Positions 9,767 through 23,637 are shown, counted from the first letter of the stretch. The stretch is 64,000 bases of DNA from Myotis daubentonii (GCF_963259705.1 NC_081841.1:113806979-113870978), one strand, 5' to 3'. Notes: generated from the letters alone by a model not told the origin. Made by a program: numbers and translations.

Positions 9767-11547
9767 CTAGAGGCCCGGTGCACAAAAATTTGTGCACTCG
9801 GGGGGGGAGGAGGGGTGTCCCTCAGCCTGACCTGTGCCCTCTCGCAGTCTGGGACCCCTCGGGAGATAACGACCTGCTGGCTTAGGCCTGCTCCCGGGTG
9901 GCAGAGGGCAGGCCCAATCCCTAGGTGCAGCCCCTGGTCAGGCTCAGAGCAGGGCTGATTGGGGAGTTGGGGAGCTGCCCCCTGTCATGCACAGAGCAGG
10001 GCGGATTGGGAGGTTGCAATGCCACCCTCAGTCACGCTCAGGGTAGGGCCGATTGGGGGTTGGGGCACTGCCCCCTGTCACACTCAAGGCAGGGTCAATG
10101 GGGAGGTTGCGGTGCCACCCCGTCACACCCAGAGCAGGGCCAATCAGGGGGTTGGGCGCTGCCCCAAGTCACAGAGCAGGGCCCATCAGGGGGTTGGGGC
10201 ACTGCCCCCTGTCACGCACAGAGCAGGGCCGATCAGGGGGTTGGGGCTCTGTACCCTGTCACGCACAGAGCAGGGTCGATCAGGGGGTTGGGGGCTCCCC
10301 CTAGTCACACACAGAGCAGGGCCCATCAGGGGGTTGGGGAGCTCCCCCCTGTCACAAACAGAGCAGGGCCGATCAGGGTGTTGAGGAGCTCCCCCCTGTC
10401 ACTCACAGAGTAGGGCCGTTAGGGGAGTTGGGGCACCGCCCCTGTCACACACAGAGCAGGGCAGATCAGGGGGTTGGGGCGCTGCACCCTGTCACACTCA
10501 GGGCAGGGCCGATGGGGAGGTTATGGCTCTACCCCATCACACACAGAGCAGAGCCCATGGGGCGGGGGGGAGGTTGGGGCGCCGCACCCTGTCACAAACA
10601 GAGCAGGGCCGATCAGGGGGTCGGGGCGCCACACCCTGTCACACACACAGTTGCAGGGCGATCAGGGGGTTGGAGAGCTCCCCCCTATCAGGCACAGAGC
10701 AGGGCTGATCAGGGGGTTGGGGCACCTTCCCCTGTCACGAACAGAGCAGGGCAGATAGGGAGGTTGTGGCCCTGCCCCGTCACACAGAGCCGCAGGCTGA
10801 TCAGGGGATTTGGGCGCTGCCTCCTGTCACGCTGATCCTGGTGCCGGGAGGCCTCGAGGCTCCACTGATCTCAGTGCTGGGAGGCATGGTACCCTTTTAC
10901 TATATAGGATAGAGGCCTGGTGCATGGGTGGGGGCCGGCTGGTTTGCCCTGAAGGGTGTCCCGGATCAGGGTGGGGGTCCCCACTGGGGTGCCTGGCCAG
11001 CCTGGATGAGGGGATGATGGCTGTTTGCAGCTGGTCACACACCCTTCAGGGTGGGGGTTCCCACTGGGGTGCCTGGCCAGTCTGGGTGAGGGGCTGAGGG
11101 CTGTTTTCAGGCTGGCGGGTGACTGAAGCTCCCAACCGCTCCTCTTTTTCTTTTTCTTTTTTATTCTGGGCCAGCTTTAGCTCTGAGGCTTGGCTCCAGC
11201 TCTTAGGCCTCCGCTGCTGATAGCAGGTATCTGGTTTGTTTGGGTTCTATAATCGAAACACTGTTTCAACTCCAGCTCTGAGATCCTGGCTTGCTGAAAG
11301 CAGGTTTCTGGGGTTTTGTTTAGCTTCTGTATTTGTAACAATGTTTCAAACTGCAAGCTCAGAGGCCGGCAGCGGCAGGTGGGGAATGTTGGAGTCCTGG
11401 AGCAAGCAAGTCTCATGTTCGCTTCAAGCTGCCTGGCTGCCTGCCGCCATCTTGGCTGGCTGTTAATTTGCATATCGCCCTGATTAGCCAATGGGAAGGG
11501 TAGCGGACATATGGCTAATTACCATGTTTCTCTTTTATTAGATAGGA
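9767..11547 (-). mobile_element. Composite Helitron, copy B (inverted relative to copy A)
   Basis: Starts (plus strand) CTAGAGGCCCGGTGCACAAA at 9767-9770 and ends with the reverse of TCCTATCTAATAAAAGAG at 11547. It is the same element as 1264-2867 in the opposite orientation: the same sub-terminal CTCGCAGTCTGGGACCCCTC, the same 47-bp satellite, the same internal 3'/5' fusion (about 10911/10912), and the same CCAAT/ATGCAAAT/GATGGCGGC-type 5' region. Both ends abut neighbouring Helitrons with no spacer. Confidence 0.9.
9931..10838 (-). repeat. 47-bp satellite inside Helitron copy B
   Basis: Successive GCAGGG landmarks at 10176, 10223 and 10270 give an exact 47-bp period. About 19 units occur against about 16 in copy A, so the array changes length between copies. 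Some units are shortened. Confidence 0.88.
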
Positions 11548-12645
11548 CTAGAGGTCTGGTGCACAAAAACTTGTGCACTCGTGGGGTCCCTCAGCCTGGC
11601 CTGTGCCCTCTCACAGTCTGGGACCCCTCGGGGGATGACTACCTGCTGGCTTAGGCCCGCTTCCCGGGGGATCGGTCCTAAGCTGGCAGACAGAAATCCC
11701 TCTGGCAGCCCAGGAGCCCTCAGGGGATGTCCACTTGCCAGCGGGGAGCAGGCCTAAGCTGCAGTCAGACATCCTTAGCGCTGCTGAGAAGGCGGGAGAG
11801 GCTCCCACCACTACCACTGTACTGGCAGCCACCAGCCTGGCTTGTGGCTGAGCACAGCTCCCCCTGTGGGAGTGCACTGACCACCAAGGGGCAGCTCCTA
11901 CATTGAGCGTCTGCTGCCTGGTGTTCAATGTGTGTCATTCTGCTGTTAGGATCTATTTGCATATTACCCTTTTATTATATAGGATAGAAGCCTGGTGCAC
12001 GGGTGGGGGCTGGCTGGTTTTCCCTGAAGGGTGTCCTGGATCAGGGTGGGGGTCCCGCTGGGGTGCCTGGCCAGCCTGGGTGAAGGGCTGAGGGCCATTT
12101 TCAGGCTGGCTAAACCCCCTTCAGGAATGCAGGTCCTGCTGGGGTGCCAGGCCAGACTGGGTGAGTGGCTGATGGCTGTTTGCAGGCTGGCCACAACCCC
12201 TTCAGGGTAGCCTGGCCAGACTGGGTGAGTGGCTGATGGCTGTTTGCGGGCTGGCCACGTGCCCAGCAGGGACCCTCACCCCATGAGGGTGTGGTCATCC
12301 TGGGTGGGGGGCTGATGGCTGTGTGCAGGCTGGCCACAGCCCCCAGCCACCCAAGCTCCCAGTGGAGGCTGGCTGAATGCAGGTATCTGGGATTTATTTA
12401 TCTTCTATAATTGAAACTTTGTTGCCCTGAGCAGAGGCCACAGCTGGCCAGGGCAGGCAGGAAGCTTGGCTTCCTCCATCACTGGGGCAACCAAGCCTCC
12501 TGCCTGCTCCAGCTCCATGGCTTCCAGCCACCATCTTGTTTGGGTTAACTTGCATATAGTTGCTCTGATTGGCTGGTGGTCATGGCTTGGGGTGTAGCGG
12601 AGGTGCAGTCAATTTGCATGTTTCTCTTTTATTAGATTAGATAGA
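11548..12645 (-). mobile_element. Composite Helitron, last unit of the array
   Basis: The 3' end CTAGAGGTCTGGTGCACAAA starts at 11548, immediately after the 5' end of the previous unit. The internal fusion (GATAGAAGCCTGGTGCAC next to TTTTATTATATAGGA) is at about 11984. The 5' end is the reverse of TCTAATCTAATAAAAGAG at 12641, or TCTATCTAATC... at 12645; the TAGA at 12642-12645 could instead be the lost 5' end of the unit at 6916. The interior has repeats around CTGGCCACAACCCCTTCAGG (12100-12350). Confidence 0.85.
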
Positions 12646-12884
12646 TGATTGGAATGTGATCATGGTTAATAAAATGATGTGCAATCAAGTAGATAGTATC
12701 TTATCAGAAATTAATTCATTACAAAATAAAAACCCCTGAGACAGAAGAAAAACTCTTTAAAGAGAACCTCAGAATAACTGATTCCTTCTGTATACATTCC
12801 TAATGTCAGTTTGTTATATAAGTGATAGAGTTCAACAGCTTGAAATTTTGAATCAGTCTGTCTTTGTTGAATTGTCCATTCAAA

Positions 12885-13087
12885 GTAGTTCTCACGCTTA
12901 AGTGTGCAAGAAAATCACCAGTAAAACTTGTTAAAAATGCAGATTCTGACCTGGCCTATGTGGCTCAGTTGATTAAGGATTGTTCCATGCACCACAAGGT
13001 TGCTGTCTTGATTCTAGGTCAGGGAACATGACCAGGGTTCGAGTTCAATCCCCAGTCAGAGCATGTAAAGAGGGAGCTAATCAATGT

Positions 13088-13142
<55 letters not shown>

Positions 13143-13300
13143 CCCTCCCTCCCTCCCTCCCTCCCTCCCTCACTTCTTCTCAAAAATTAAAAACATATTT
13201 AAATAAATGAATGAATGAATGGGTAAATAAATGCAGGTTCTTGGCCAACCCCCCAGAAATTCTGAGTCTATAGATCAGTGGTTGAATGCAACCGTGTCTG
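12885..13300 (+). mobile_element. MER5A-like hAT fragment interrupted by a Ves SINE
   Basis: TAGTTCTCACGCTTAAGTGTG with AAATGCAGATTCT (12885-12947) and then CCCCCAGAAATTCTGAGTCT (13245-13270) are the two halves of a MER5A-type hAT-Charlie MITE. Between them is a SINE. The flanking 12646-12884 shows nothing recognisable. Confidence 0.65.
12948..13230 (+). mobile_element. Ves-type SINE with long (TC)n/(CCCT)n tract
   Basis: The head is CTGGCCTATGTGGCTCAGTT and the B box is GGTTCGAGTTCAATCC. CAATGTTTCTC leads into (TC)n at 13091-13138 and (CCCT)n at 13139-13171, with an A-rich tail. Target duplication: AAATGCAGATTCT left (about 12935-12947) against AAATGCAGGTTCT right (about 13229-13241). Confidence 0.85.
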
Positions 13301-13439
13301 TTTTAACAGGAACTGCGGGTGGTCATCTGACCATACTGAATAAGCATGAATAAGGCATTTCCCTTTGAGAAAATGAACTGTAACACTGGTGAAAAAGTTA
13401 TAAAGCAAGATGACCCTTCTGCAGGTCCTGGAGTAAATC

Positions 13440-14110
13440 TGTCTATAAAATTAAGGGGCTTAATATAAAGTTACTGTATGACCCAGCTGTTCTACTCCTC
13501 AGTATATTCCCACAGGAATTAAAAGCAGCAACTCAAACAGATACTTGCACATCAATGTTCATAGCAGCATTATTCACAATAGCCTAAAGATGGAAAAAAA
13601 TATATCCATAGATCAATAAATGAATTTTTAAAAATGTGATATACCTATATAATGAAATATTGTTCAATCACACAAATGAAGTAACTGATAAATGCTATGA
13701 CATAGATGAACTTTGAAAACAGTAGGCTAAATTAAATAAGCCAGACACAAAAAACAAATATGTCATGATTCCATTTATATGGGGTACCTTAGAATAGGCA
13801 AATTCAATACACAGAGACAAAAAGTAGATTAGAAGTTACCCAGGGAGGAAGGCAGGGAATGAGGAGCTACTGTTTAATGGGCACAGAATCTCTGTTTGAG
13901 GTGATGAAATAACTTTGAAAATAGATAGTGGTGATGATTGCACAGCATTGTGAATATACTTAATGCCACTTGAACATAAACTTAAAAATGGTTAAAATGG
14001 CAAATTTTCTGTGATAAGTATTTTATTAAACTTAAAAAATATAATACAACATATGAAAAACCATTGAATTGCACACTTTAAGTGGTTGACTTTTGTTACA
14101 TTAAGAAGCT
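13440..14110 (+). mobile_element. Old L1 (L1M-type) 3' end
   Basis: Typical old L1 3' sequence: TATGACCCAGCTGTTCTACTC, CATCAATGTTCATAGCAGCA and CAATAGCCTAAAGATGGAAA near the ORF2 end, then a 3' UTR with CCATTTATATGGGGTACCTT and CAAATTTTCTGTGATAAGTA. The coding frame is destroyed. Confidence 0.8.
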
Positions 14111-14845
14111 GAGCCAGTTAATCTCAATTTGCTTTGAAATTAAAAAGACTGTTCCTTTTGTAAGAAACTAGTCAGCTTGTACATACATCTTGGGGTCTGT
14201 CCTTCATTAATGGGAAGAGAAAAAACACACACCAACCTGTTAGTTTAATAAGTGCAGGAATACAAATTTAGTACAGGAAATCTTTATAGCACAATGTGTT
14301 TTATGTAAATGTATATTTGCAACATTAATTATCCTCCTGTCTCTTAACTAGGGTTCTGTCCACAAATGAGGTCTCTTTCTATTGTGTTCTTTTCTCAGTA
14401 GATTCAGCCACTTGCAAGACTTCAACTGCCTCCTCTATTCTGTGCATGACTTCCAGGCCAGAGCTCAGCCTTCATCCTCACATCAAGTCCTGGTGACTCT
14501 ACAATCTCAAATTAATTGCCTTCTTTCTGTCACCACATCCCTTCTTTAGTTCAAGTCCTTATCATTACTTGACTGGACTGCTAAGGCCTCTATCACATTA
14601 TCACTTATTTACATAATTGTGTTCAATAGTCACTGTCTCTGGAAGGTGAGAGGCAGTGACTATTGTCATAATCAATCATTGCATCTCTAGCACTAACACA
14701 GTGCCTGGTACTTAAGCAGGCTCAGTCATTACTTACTGACTCAATAGAATCTGGATCTATGACCCAGAACTTCTACTCCCAAGGTCCAAATGCCTATGTA
14801 ATCAACTATTGAGCAACTTCTGCATTTTAGGCTCTATGCTAAACA
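14111..14845. other. SMAD9 intron; possible L2-like fragment
   Basis: Bases about 14440-14740 include CTCTAGCACTAACACAGTGC followed by CTGGTAC, reminiscent of an L2 LINE 3' end. The rest is unremarkable. Confidence 0.4.
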
Positions 14846-15971
14846 TCCTATCTAATAATAGACAAACATGGTAATTAACCATACCTCCGCTACGCTTCCC
14901 ATTGGCTAATCAGGGTGATACGCAAATTAACTGCCAACCAAGATGGCGGCCAGCAGCCACACAACTGAAGCGAACATGAGGCTTGGTTGCCCCAGCGATG
15001 GAGGAAGCCAAGTTCCCCGCCTGCCTCGACCGGGCTCTAAGATACACTCTAAGCAACAATGTTTCAATTATAGAAGCTAAACAAACCCCAGATACCTGCT
15101 TTCAGCCAGCCAGCCTCAGAGCTGGAGCCACAACAAAGTTTCAATTACAGAAGGTAAATAAATCCCAGAATAAAATAAAATAAAAAAGGAGAGACTGAGA
15201 GCTTCAGTTGCAGGCTTGGCCTGCCTGAAAATAGCCCTCAGCCCCTCATCCAGACTGGCCAGGCACCCCAGTGGGGACGCCCACCCTAAAGGGGGCGTGG
15301 CCAGCCTGAAAACAGCCCTCAGCTCATCATCCAGACTGGCCAGGCACCCCAGCGGGGACCCCCACCCTAAAGGGGGTGCGGGCAGCCTGAAAACAGCCAT
15401 CAGCTCCTCACCCAGGCTGGCCAGGCTCCCAAGCAGGACCCCCACCCTGATCTGGGACATCATTCAGAGCAAACCAGCCAGCCCTCACCCATACACTAGG
15501 CCTCTATCCTATATAGTAAAAGGGTAATACGCAAACTGACCCTAACAGCAAAATGACTGGGAATGACTGGTCACTATGACACACACTGACCACCAGGGGG
15601 CAGACGCTCAATGCAGGAGCTGCCCTCTGGTGGTCAGTGAGCTCCCACATGGAGGAGCTCTGCTCAGCCACAAGCCAGGCTGATGGCTGCCAGTACAGCG
15701 GTGGTGGTGGGAGCCTCTCCTGCCTCCTCAGCAGCGCTAAGAATGTCCGAATGCAGCTTAGGTCTGCTCCCCGCTGGCAAGTGGACATCCCCCAAGGGCT
15801 GCCAGGCTGCCAGAGGAATGTGTGATTGCCAGCTTAGGCCCAATCCCCTGGGGAGCAGGCCTCAGCCAGCAGATGGTCATCCCCTGAGGGGTCCCAGACT
15901 GTGAGAGGGCACAGGCCGGGCTGAGGGACCCCCTGCCCGAGTGCACAAATTTTTGTGCACCAGGCCTCTTG
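14846..15971 (+). mobile_element. Composite Helitron
   Basis: 5' end TCCTATCTAATAATAGACAA after A; 3' end hairpin GTGCACAAATTTTTGTGCAC then CAGGCCTCTTG, where CTTG replaces CTAG, followed by T. The internal fusion CCTCTA|TCCTATATAGTAAAAGG is at 15506/15507. The 5' module has ATTGGCTAATCAGG and CCAAGATGGCGGC. Middle repeats with GGCCAGGCACCCCAGTGGGG (15240-15430) give open frames on both strands without coding meaning. Confidence 0.88.
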
Positions 15972-17780
<1,809 letters not shown>

Positions 17781-18443
17781 TGCCGGGAGCCGGTCCATCC
17801 TTGCTGTTTCAAGGGACCTGGCATATATGGCATACGGCTCTTAATATGTTTGCTCACCTTCTTGGCGCTGTGTTTTAACCAAGGTCACCTCTCCGAGAAA
17901 GGTTGAATCCCCAGGAAGGGATTTTCCCCTGAAGTTAGGGAGGGAATAAAACCCCTCAACTAAGTGCCAGGCGGGTAATTAATCACTTTAACTACGAACA
18001 ATCATGCTTAAACTACATAATCTTTTCTCCCTGGAATGGAGATAAGAAACGCCCTAACCTTTGTAATAGAGATTGATAGGATTGAATCAACTGGTATAAA
18101 TACAGTTGTAACAAGACAGAAACACTCAGAGCTTAGAACAGAATTCAGAAGACAGAACCTACACGGAGCCTGGAGACAGAAGAACTTTGCTGGAGAGAAC
18201 ATGGCAAAAGATCCTGGACTGAACCTGACTATAGAACATGGCAAGAGAACCTGACTAGAACCTGGTGACTGAACCTGACTGGAGAACCTGAGCAGAACCT
18301 CTCTGGAGATCGAGACCAGAACTTGGCTGGAGATCCTGGCTAGGCTGCTGATCAACTGAACGCTGTCTCCATGTCATTCCTTCTTCGCCGACTCCGTCCA
18401 CGCCTTTGGGGACCCCTGGACCTGCTGGGGTTGGACCCCGGCA
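17781..18443 (+). mobile_element. Solo LTR of class II ERV, 6-bp target duplication
   Basis: Starts TGCCGGGAGCCGG and ends GACCCCGGCA, with a perfect 6-bp duplication GTACAA on both sides (17775-17780 and 18444-18449). A 6-bp duplication is normal for betaretrovirus-like ERVs. TATAAATA at 18095-18102 fixes the plus orientation. Short repeats of the type GAACCTGACTGGAGA lie at 18220-18340. About seven substitutions separate its first 330 bp from the copy at 48900, so both are young. It is antisense to SMAD9 in intron 2. Confidence 0.92.
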
Positions 18444-18889
18444 GTACAAAATATTTTTCCCTCAGAGACCATATTGAATTATTTAGATGACCAACCTAAA
18501 TTTTGGCTCAGTAGTGCTGCTAAAGTAAAAACATTCTACCTGGTCTTACCAGAAAGATTTAAAGGCAACTAAAAGTTCTTTTGTAAAAGATAAACAGTGA
18601 GTAATAATATAAGTGAATAAGTAAAAGGTAAGCAGCAATAGATAACTTATAAAAGGTAAGCAGCAATAGAGAACTTATAAATAAAGCCTGTTCATTTAGC
18701 ATTTCCCTTCTGGGTTACACACTTTAAAAAGTACATGAGTTTTCTTGAACATGATTCTGTACAAAAGCTTAGGCATTGATGCAATTCTCAAGGGCAAGTA
18801 CTGTCCAGGCATACATGACTCCTATTGACTTCTAAAGTGTCACAATGCCCAACAGAAAAAGAAGATATTCCGTAAGTGTCATTGAGGCA
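18444..18889. other. SMAD9 intron 2, nothing recognised
   Basis: AT-rich intron with a short direct repeat (AAAAGGTAAGCAGCAATAGA, twice near 18625-18670). Confidence 0.5.
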
Positions 18890-19290
18890 CAACCTATGAC
18901 CAATGTAAATGCAAACAGAGAAGCAGAGAAAATAGAAAAAAGAAGTGATCAAAGAAATAGCCAAAGAAAATTTTCCAGAACTATAGAAGAATCCATGTCA
19001 TCAGATTGAAGAGAACGAGAGTGCATATCCCAATGGATAAAAACAAATCTAAACCTAGTTATACCATATTGAATTTCAAACATCTAGACAAGTGGAATAT
19101 TCTAAACGTTCCCAGAAGATCACCTCAAAGTCACCTACAAAGAAATGAAGCTCAAACTGACTTATGACTTCCCATCACCAATGCTAGATGCTAGAAGGCA
19201 ATGGACCAGGCTTTTCTAAGGGAAAATAATTATTTTTTTTCTTTTTGCTATCCAAACTTAGATTTTAATGCAAAATGTATTAGCAACAGA
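18890..19290 (+). mobile_element. Old L1 ORF1-region fragment
   Basis: GAAGTGATCAAAGAAATAGC, AAATTTTCCAGAACTATAGA and CCCAGAAGATCACCTCAAAG, with a GCTAGATGCTAGAAGGCAAT tail, resemble old mammalian L1 ORF1 and adjacent sequence. No reading frame is preserved. Bases 19291-19984 after it hold nothing I recognise. Confidence 0.55.
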
Positions 19291-19984
19291 CACAACTTCA
19301 GAGCATCTCCATCACAAAACAACATAATTATTGGGTTCCCCCAGATTACCCCCTCAGATAGGGGAAATCGTCAGCTTAACCTTTACATTCCTATCGGCCT
19401 AGGAACTTATGAGGAGAATACTTATTTATAATAACAGTGGGCTGAAGAGAGCAAAACACATTGTCTTCACCATTATGATGAAACTGGCCATTACTGACAG
19501 TTTTCCTCCAAGGTACAAGCCAGCTTTTCTATTTGGAATTGCTATCAACATCAGCAATAATTCTTTGGAATAGCTCATTCGTTTAGGGAGTTACAATGCC
19601 ACACTGAGTATATGGCTGGTTTGAAGGAGGATGGATAGTGAGGTGCTCTGTGAATTTCAAATATAAGTCATCAGGCTTCTGGCAGCTTCTGTTGTTTAAT
19701 TCCATGTTATAAAGGTGGCATGATGGACTATGATTGGTTAAAATCCTCTGTTTACTGTCTGGCTTTAGAGTGGTATCTTTTTTCTTTCTTTTTTTTTTTT
19801 ACTAGAGTCAACTTGGTAATCTATACAGGAAACATGCCCATATACTGGGAAGACTTGCTTCATGTTGTGATTATCAGCATCAGTTTTGCAAAAGCACCCA
19901 ACAATAGGCTCCATGCATATAATATCAGAGACTAGAAATTATAACTAAAAAACAAAACCAAAAATCTGGTAATTTATCAACCTA

Positions 19985-20452
19985 CTAGAGGCCCGGTGCA
20001 TGAAATTCGTGCATGGCAGGGAGGGGGTCCTGCACCCTCTCCAATCCGGGACCCCTCAGGGGATGTCCGACTGCCGGTTTAGGCCCAACCAGTATGGGAC
20101 TAAACCAGTATGGGCCTAAACCGGCAGTTGGACATCCCTCTCACAATCTGGGACCACTGACTCCTAACTGCTCACCTGCCTGCCTGCCTGATCACCCCTA
20201 ACTGCCCCCCCTGCTGGCCAGGTCACCCTCAAATGCCCCCCATGCTGGCCTAGTAGCCCCCAACTGCCCCCCCTCGCTGGCCTGGTCACCCCTAACTGCC
20301 CCCCCCCCGCAGGTCTGGTCGCCCCACGCAACCTGCTGCTCGGTCGTTTGGTTGCCCCTCACTGACCTCCCCCCCCACCAGCCTGGTTGCCCCACGCAGC
20401 CTTTCGGTCGTCTGTTCGGTTGCAATGGTCGCTTAGGTTTTATATATATAGA
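19985..20452 (-). mobile_element. Helitron (TATATATATAAAACC 5' type)
   Basis: Plus-strand CTAGAGGCCCGGTGCATGAA at 19985 is the reversed 3' end. The 5' end, reversed, is GGTTTTATATATATAGA, ending at 20452 before T. The interior has C-rich repeats (CTAACTGCCCCCCCTGCTGG) in about five units. Confidence 0.88.
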
Positions 20453-20469
20453 TGTGCATCCGACTTTTG

Positions 20470-20473
<4 letters not shown>

Positions 20474-20508
<35 letters not shown>
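20474..20508 (+). repeat. (CA)n microsatellite
   Basis: Uninterrupted CA dinucleotide run of about 17 units. The stretch 20509-21566 that follows is intronic and holds nothing recognisable. Confidence 0.95.
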
Positions 20509-20510
<2 letters not shown>

Positions 20511-21566
20511 ACATAACTTTCAATAAAAATAAAAGGGATGAGATCCAGTTAGAGGTCTTCCTTGAGAGAAAACACAACAAATGCATGTTCTGGATAAAGC
20601 CTCAGCAAGATTAGGTGGAAACTCAAACATCTTGGCTTCTCCTGAGTTCTGGAGAAGCCTATCCAGGCAAACCAAGCCACTGAGGCTGGTTGGGGGCTCA
20701 CAGCTCTTATCAAGCATGAGATCAGATCTGGCCAAAGGTACAAAGAAAGTAGTTTCCTAACCCACCAGCCTTACTCCAGGCAACAAGACACCAAAAGTAT
20801 CCCTCTTCTACTGATGCTTGGTTTGTAGGCCTTTCCAGATAAAACTGGCAGCCACTTTTAGATAAGGAATCACTATTTAGAAGCTTTGGGAGAAGTGTGG
20901 GGGTTCTTTGTGGCCTCACTAAGACTTAGTTTTAGGAAGACTTGTGAAAATAATTCTGATCTTCAAATCCCACAATAGAAACTAATAGAATTGCCAAAAA
21001 AATAACATAACCATAAACTAAAATATAAATATTGAGAATCGAGAAGAGGGAGAAAGAAAGCAATGTAAATTAACTAAATCCTCATCTTTTATATTAGAAT
21101 CAATGAAATTATCTTAAGGTGATAAATTTTGGAAACCAATGTATAAGCACAGTATATAGAGTTACCTCCATAATTTTTAGTAATAATACAGGGAAGTAGA
21201 ATAAGAACTAACCAAGAATGATTAAAAGAGGTTGTTCCTGAAGATGGATGGGGTATCTCTTGTTTTTAATCACACTATCGATTTCTTACCACCTGCAAGT
21301 ATTGATACAAACTTTCATGAAAAGCAAATATTTTCAAGTAAACAGACAACAAAAAAAATAATATCAATTACAAAATCTACCATTTACTTACCATAATATA
21401 TTTATCTCTTTCTTAACAAGTAATAATTCTCACTTCTACATGCAGAATACAAACTAAAACAGGTGAATTGAAAGTTGGAAACTAAACCACAACAGGTAAG
21501 AGTAGCAGAGAAACAAATGATTCCTTCCCCCTTTAAAAGCCACATTTGTATATACTACCTATGACA

Positions 21567-22128
21567 TCCTATATAATAAAAGCCTAATATGCAAATTGTT
21601 TGACCAGGGGTTCAACTGCTTGCTATGATGTGCGCTGACCACCAGGGTGCAGCGAGGAACATGGTGGGCGTTGGTGACACAGTGCTGGCAGCGGGTGGCA
21701 GTGGAGGCGCTGACAGCCCTGATGGGCCCTGATGAGAGCAGAACCGCAGCGGGATGGTGGAGCAAGTGAGCAGGAGGCACCAGGCCAAGGTGGGTGTTAG
21801 TGGGGACCAGGCCAAAGCAGGTGTGAGTGGGGGCCTGATCGCCTCACCAATCGCCCTGCAGATGGTGACCAGCAGGTGGCAGGGCCGCCACCCAGCTTCC
21901 AGGCACTGAGGGAGCCGGGGATGGGGGGGGGGGGGAGGGGGAAGGCCTGGCCCCAATCAATCGTCTCGCAGGCGGGATGGTGGAGCAGGTAAGGGGGCAG
22001 CACCAGGCGATGGCAGGGTGCCAGGCAGGGCTGCAGGGCTGTAAGGCTGGGGGCACAAGCTGGGGTCCAATCCCTGCAGGTTACCCCAAGGGACCCCACC
22101 TGTGCATGAATTTGTGCACCAGGCCTTA
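21567..22128 (+). mobile_element. Helitron with degraded 3' end
   Basis: 5' end TCCTATATAATAAAAGCC with AATATGCAAATTG, preceded by A. The 3' hairpin TGTGCATGAATTTGTGCACC is followed by AGGCCTTAAAC instead of GGCCTCTAG, so the terminal CTAG is lost. The interior contains ACCACCAGGGTGCAG typical of HeliBat elements. Confidence 0.82.
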
Positions 22129-22684
22129 AACACTCAACATCACCATGAAAAAGTGACCTGCACAATAAGCCTCTGAATTTTCTTTTATGTATTATATGAA
22201 TATACAGGAATAAAAAGATGACTTGCCTCATGAATAGTCTGAAAATGAGGGGCTGCAAAGTAATAAATGACATATGGCTTCTTTTCAATGATGCTTCTTC
22301 ATCACAATGTTAACAAAGTTCAAATAAACACTCATTTTTCTTTTTTATGAAGAGGAATTTGAATAATTTCTGTGACTTCAGTTTTCATGTGAAATATCTA
22401 CAGTGTATTCTTACCATTAATAAATAAAATGCCTCATAGACTCCTGAATGGAGATACTTCTATTCTTCATGGCATGCAGATTAAGGCATCAAAAGAAAAG
22501 AAAGAATATGTTTTTCTTTATTGAGACAAATATCTTGATAATATACTTTTACTATCTGGGTAAAACCAGAAGCAGTGAATATTGGTATAGAAAACTGATA
22601 GTATCATCCTGGTTATTTGGCCAGAGGGGCTCAGTTACCTTAGATTTGCACTGATCATATTTTTAAATACTTTTATTAAAAACT
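22129..22684. other. SMAD9 intron 2, nothing recognised
   Basis: AT-rich intron; no repeat or coding signal identified. Confidence 0.5.
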
Positions 22685-23082
22685 TAGCTGTCTTAGTCCA
22701 TTTTTAATAAAAGTATTTACTACTTTGCAGTCCATAACAGAAGTACCGCAGACTGGGTGTTTATAAACAACAGAAATTTATTTCTCACAGTTCTGGGAGC
22801 TCGGAAATCTGAGATCAGGGTGCAGCATGGTTGGTTCCTGGTGAGAGCCCTCTTCCTGGTTGCAGAGGGCCATCTTCTCACTGTCCACACATGGTAGAAG
22901 GGGCCAGGGACCTCTCTCAAGCCTCTTTATAAGGACACTAATCCTATTCATCAGGTTCTGCCCTCATTACCTAATCACCTCCCAGAGGTTCCTCCTGTTA
23001 AAATCATCACCTTATGCATTAGGCATTGGGCTTTCAACATAAGTATTTTGAGGGAACACAAACATTCAATCCATATCAATAG
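22685..23082 (-). mobile_element. MLT1A-type (MaLR) solo LTR
   Basis: The plus strand reads the reverse of an MLT1A LTR: CTGTCTTAGTCCATTTTTAA, ATAAACAACAGAAATTTATT, TCTCACAGTTCTGGGAGC, CCATCTTCTCACTGTCCACA, CTTTATAAGGACACTAATCC, CACCTCCCAGAGGTTCCTCC and the CAACATAAGTATTTTGAGGG end. It is an ancient eutherian element, near full length. Bases 23083-23335 hold nothing else. Confidence 0.88.
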
Positions 23083-23637
23083 CTATTCCTAAATAGCAAA
23101 TTTCATTTCCACATCTCAACTGCTACTTGCAAATATGACATAGTGAATTTTCAGACATTTGTTTCAATTTTATGCCACCCTTTAAATACCACACTATCTT
23201 AATATGTGTTACATAAAGGAAAATAGTGGAAGGAATTACTGCATATATGGGGGTGAACTACAGAGCTGAAAACAGCTTTTGTATCTTTTTCGGAAATCAT
23301 GTGGTTTTGAAACAGGATGAGTATTTTATGTAAAGGAGAAATTACAGGATAGATTCCAAGATGGCTGAAGAGTAGCTGGAAGCTGTGCCCACTTGCTCCC
23401 AGCCCCAAATCAGATTTATAGCTAAATTACAGAGCAACCAACCTGAAAAACCAATTGAAATATTATAACCAAGGCTTTACAGAAGAAGCCACTTAGAGAC
23501 AGATAAGAAGGGCGGAGAAGTGGAAAGGGAATAAAATATAGTAAAATTAGAGGCATGGAAATGGAATAGACTGACCATTTTCAGAGGGAAGGGGGTGGGG
23601 GAGCGGGAAGGGATTAAACAAAGATTTTATATGCATA

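Noticed and set aside
9945..10800. Regular repeats considered as a CRISPR-like array
   Set aside because: Units are contiguous 47-mers without unique spacers, inside a eukaryotic transposon.
9925..10835. Gly/Pro/Cys-rich open frames of 83-162 codons
   Set aside because: Product of the 47-bp satellite: 47 is not a multiple of 3, so all frames are visited and look similar. The same frames recur in copy A.
13091..13171. Pyrimidine tract considered as a splice-related or regulatory element
   Set aside because: It is the microsatellite body of a Ves SINE.
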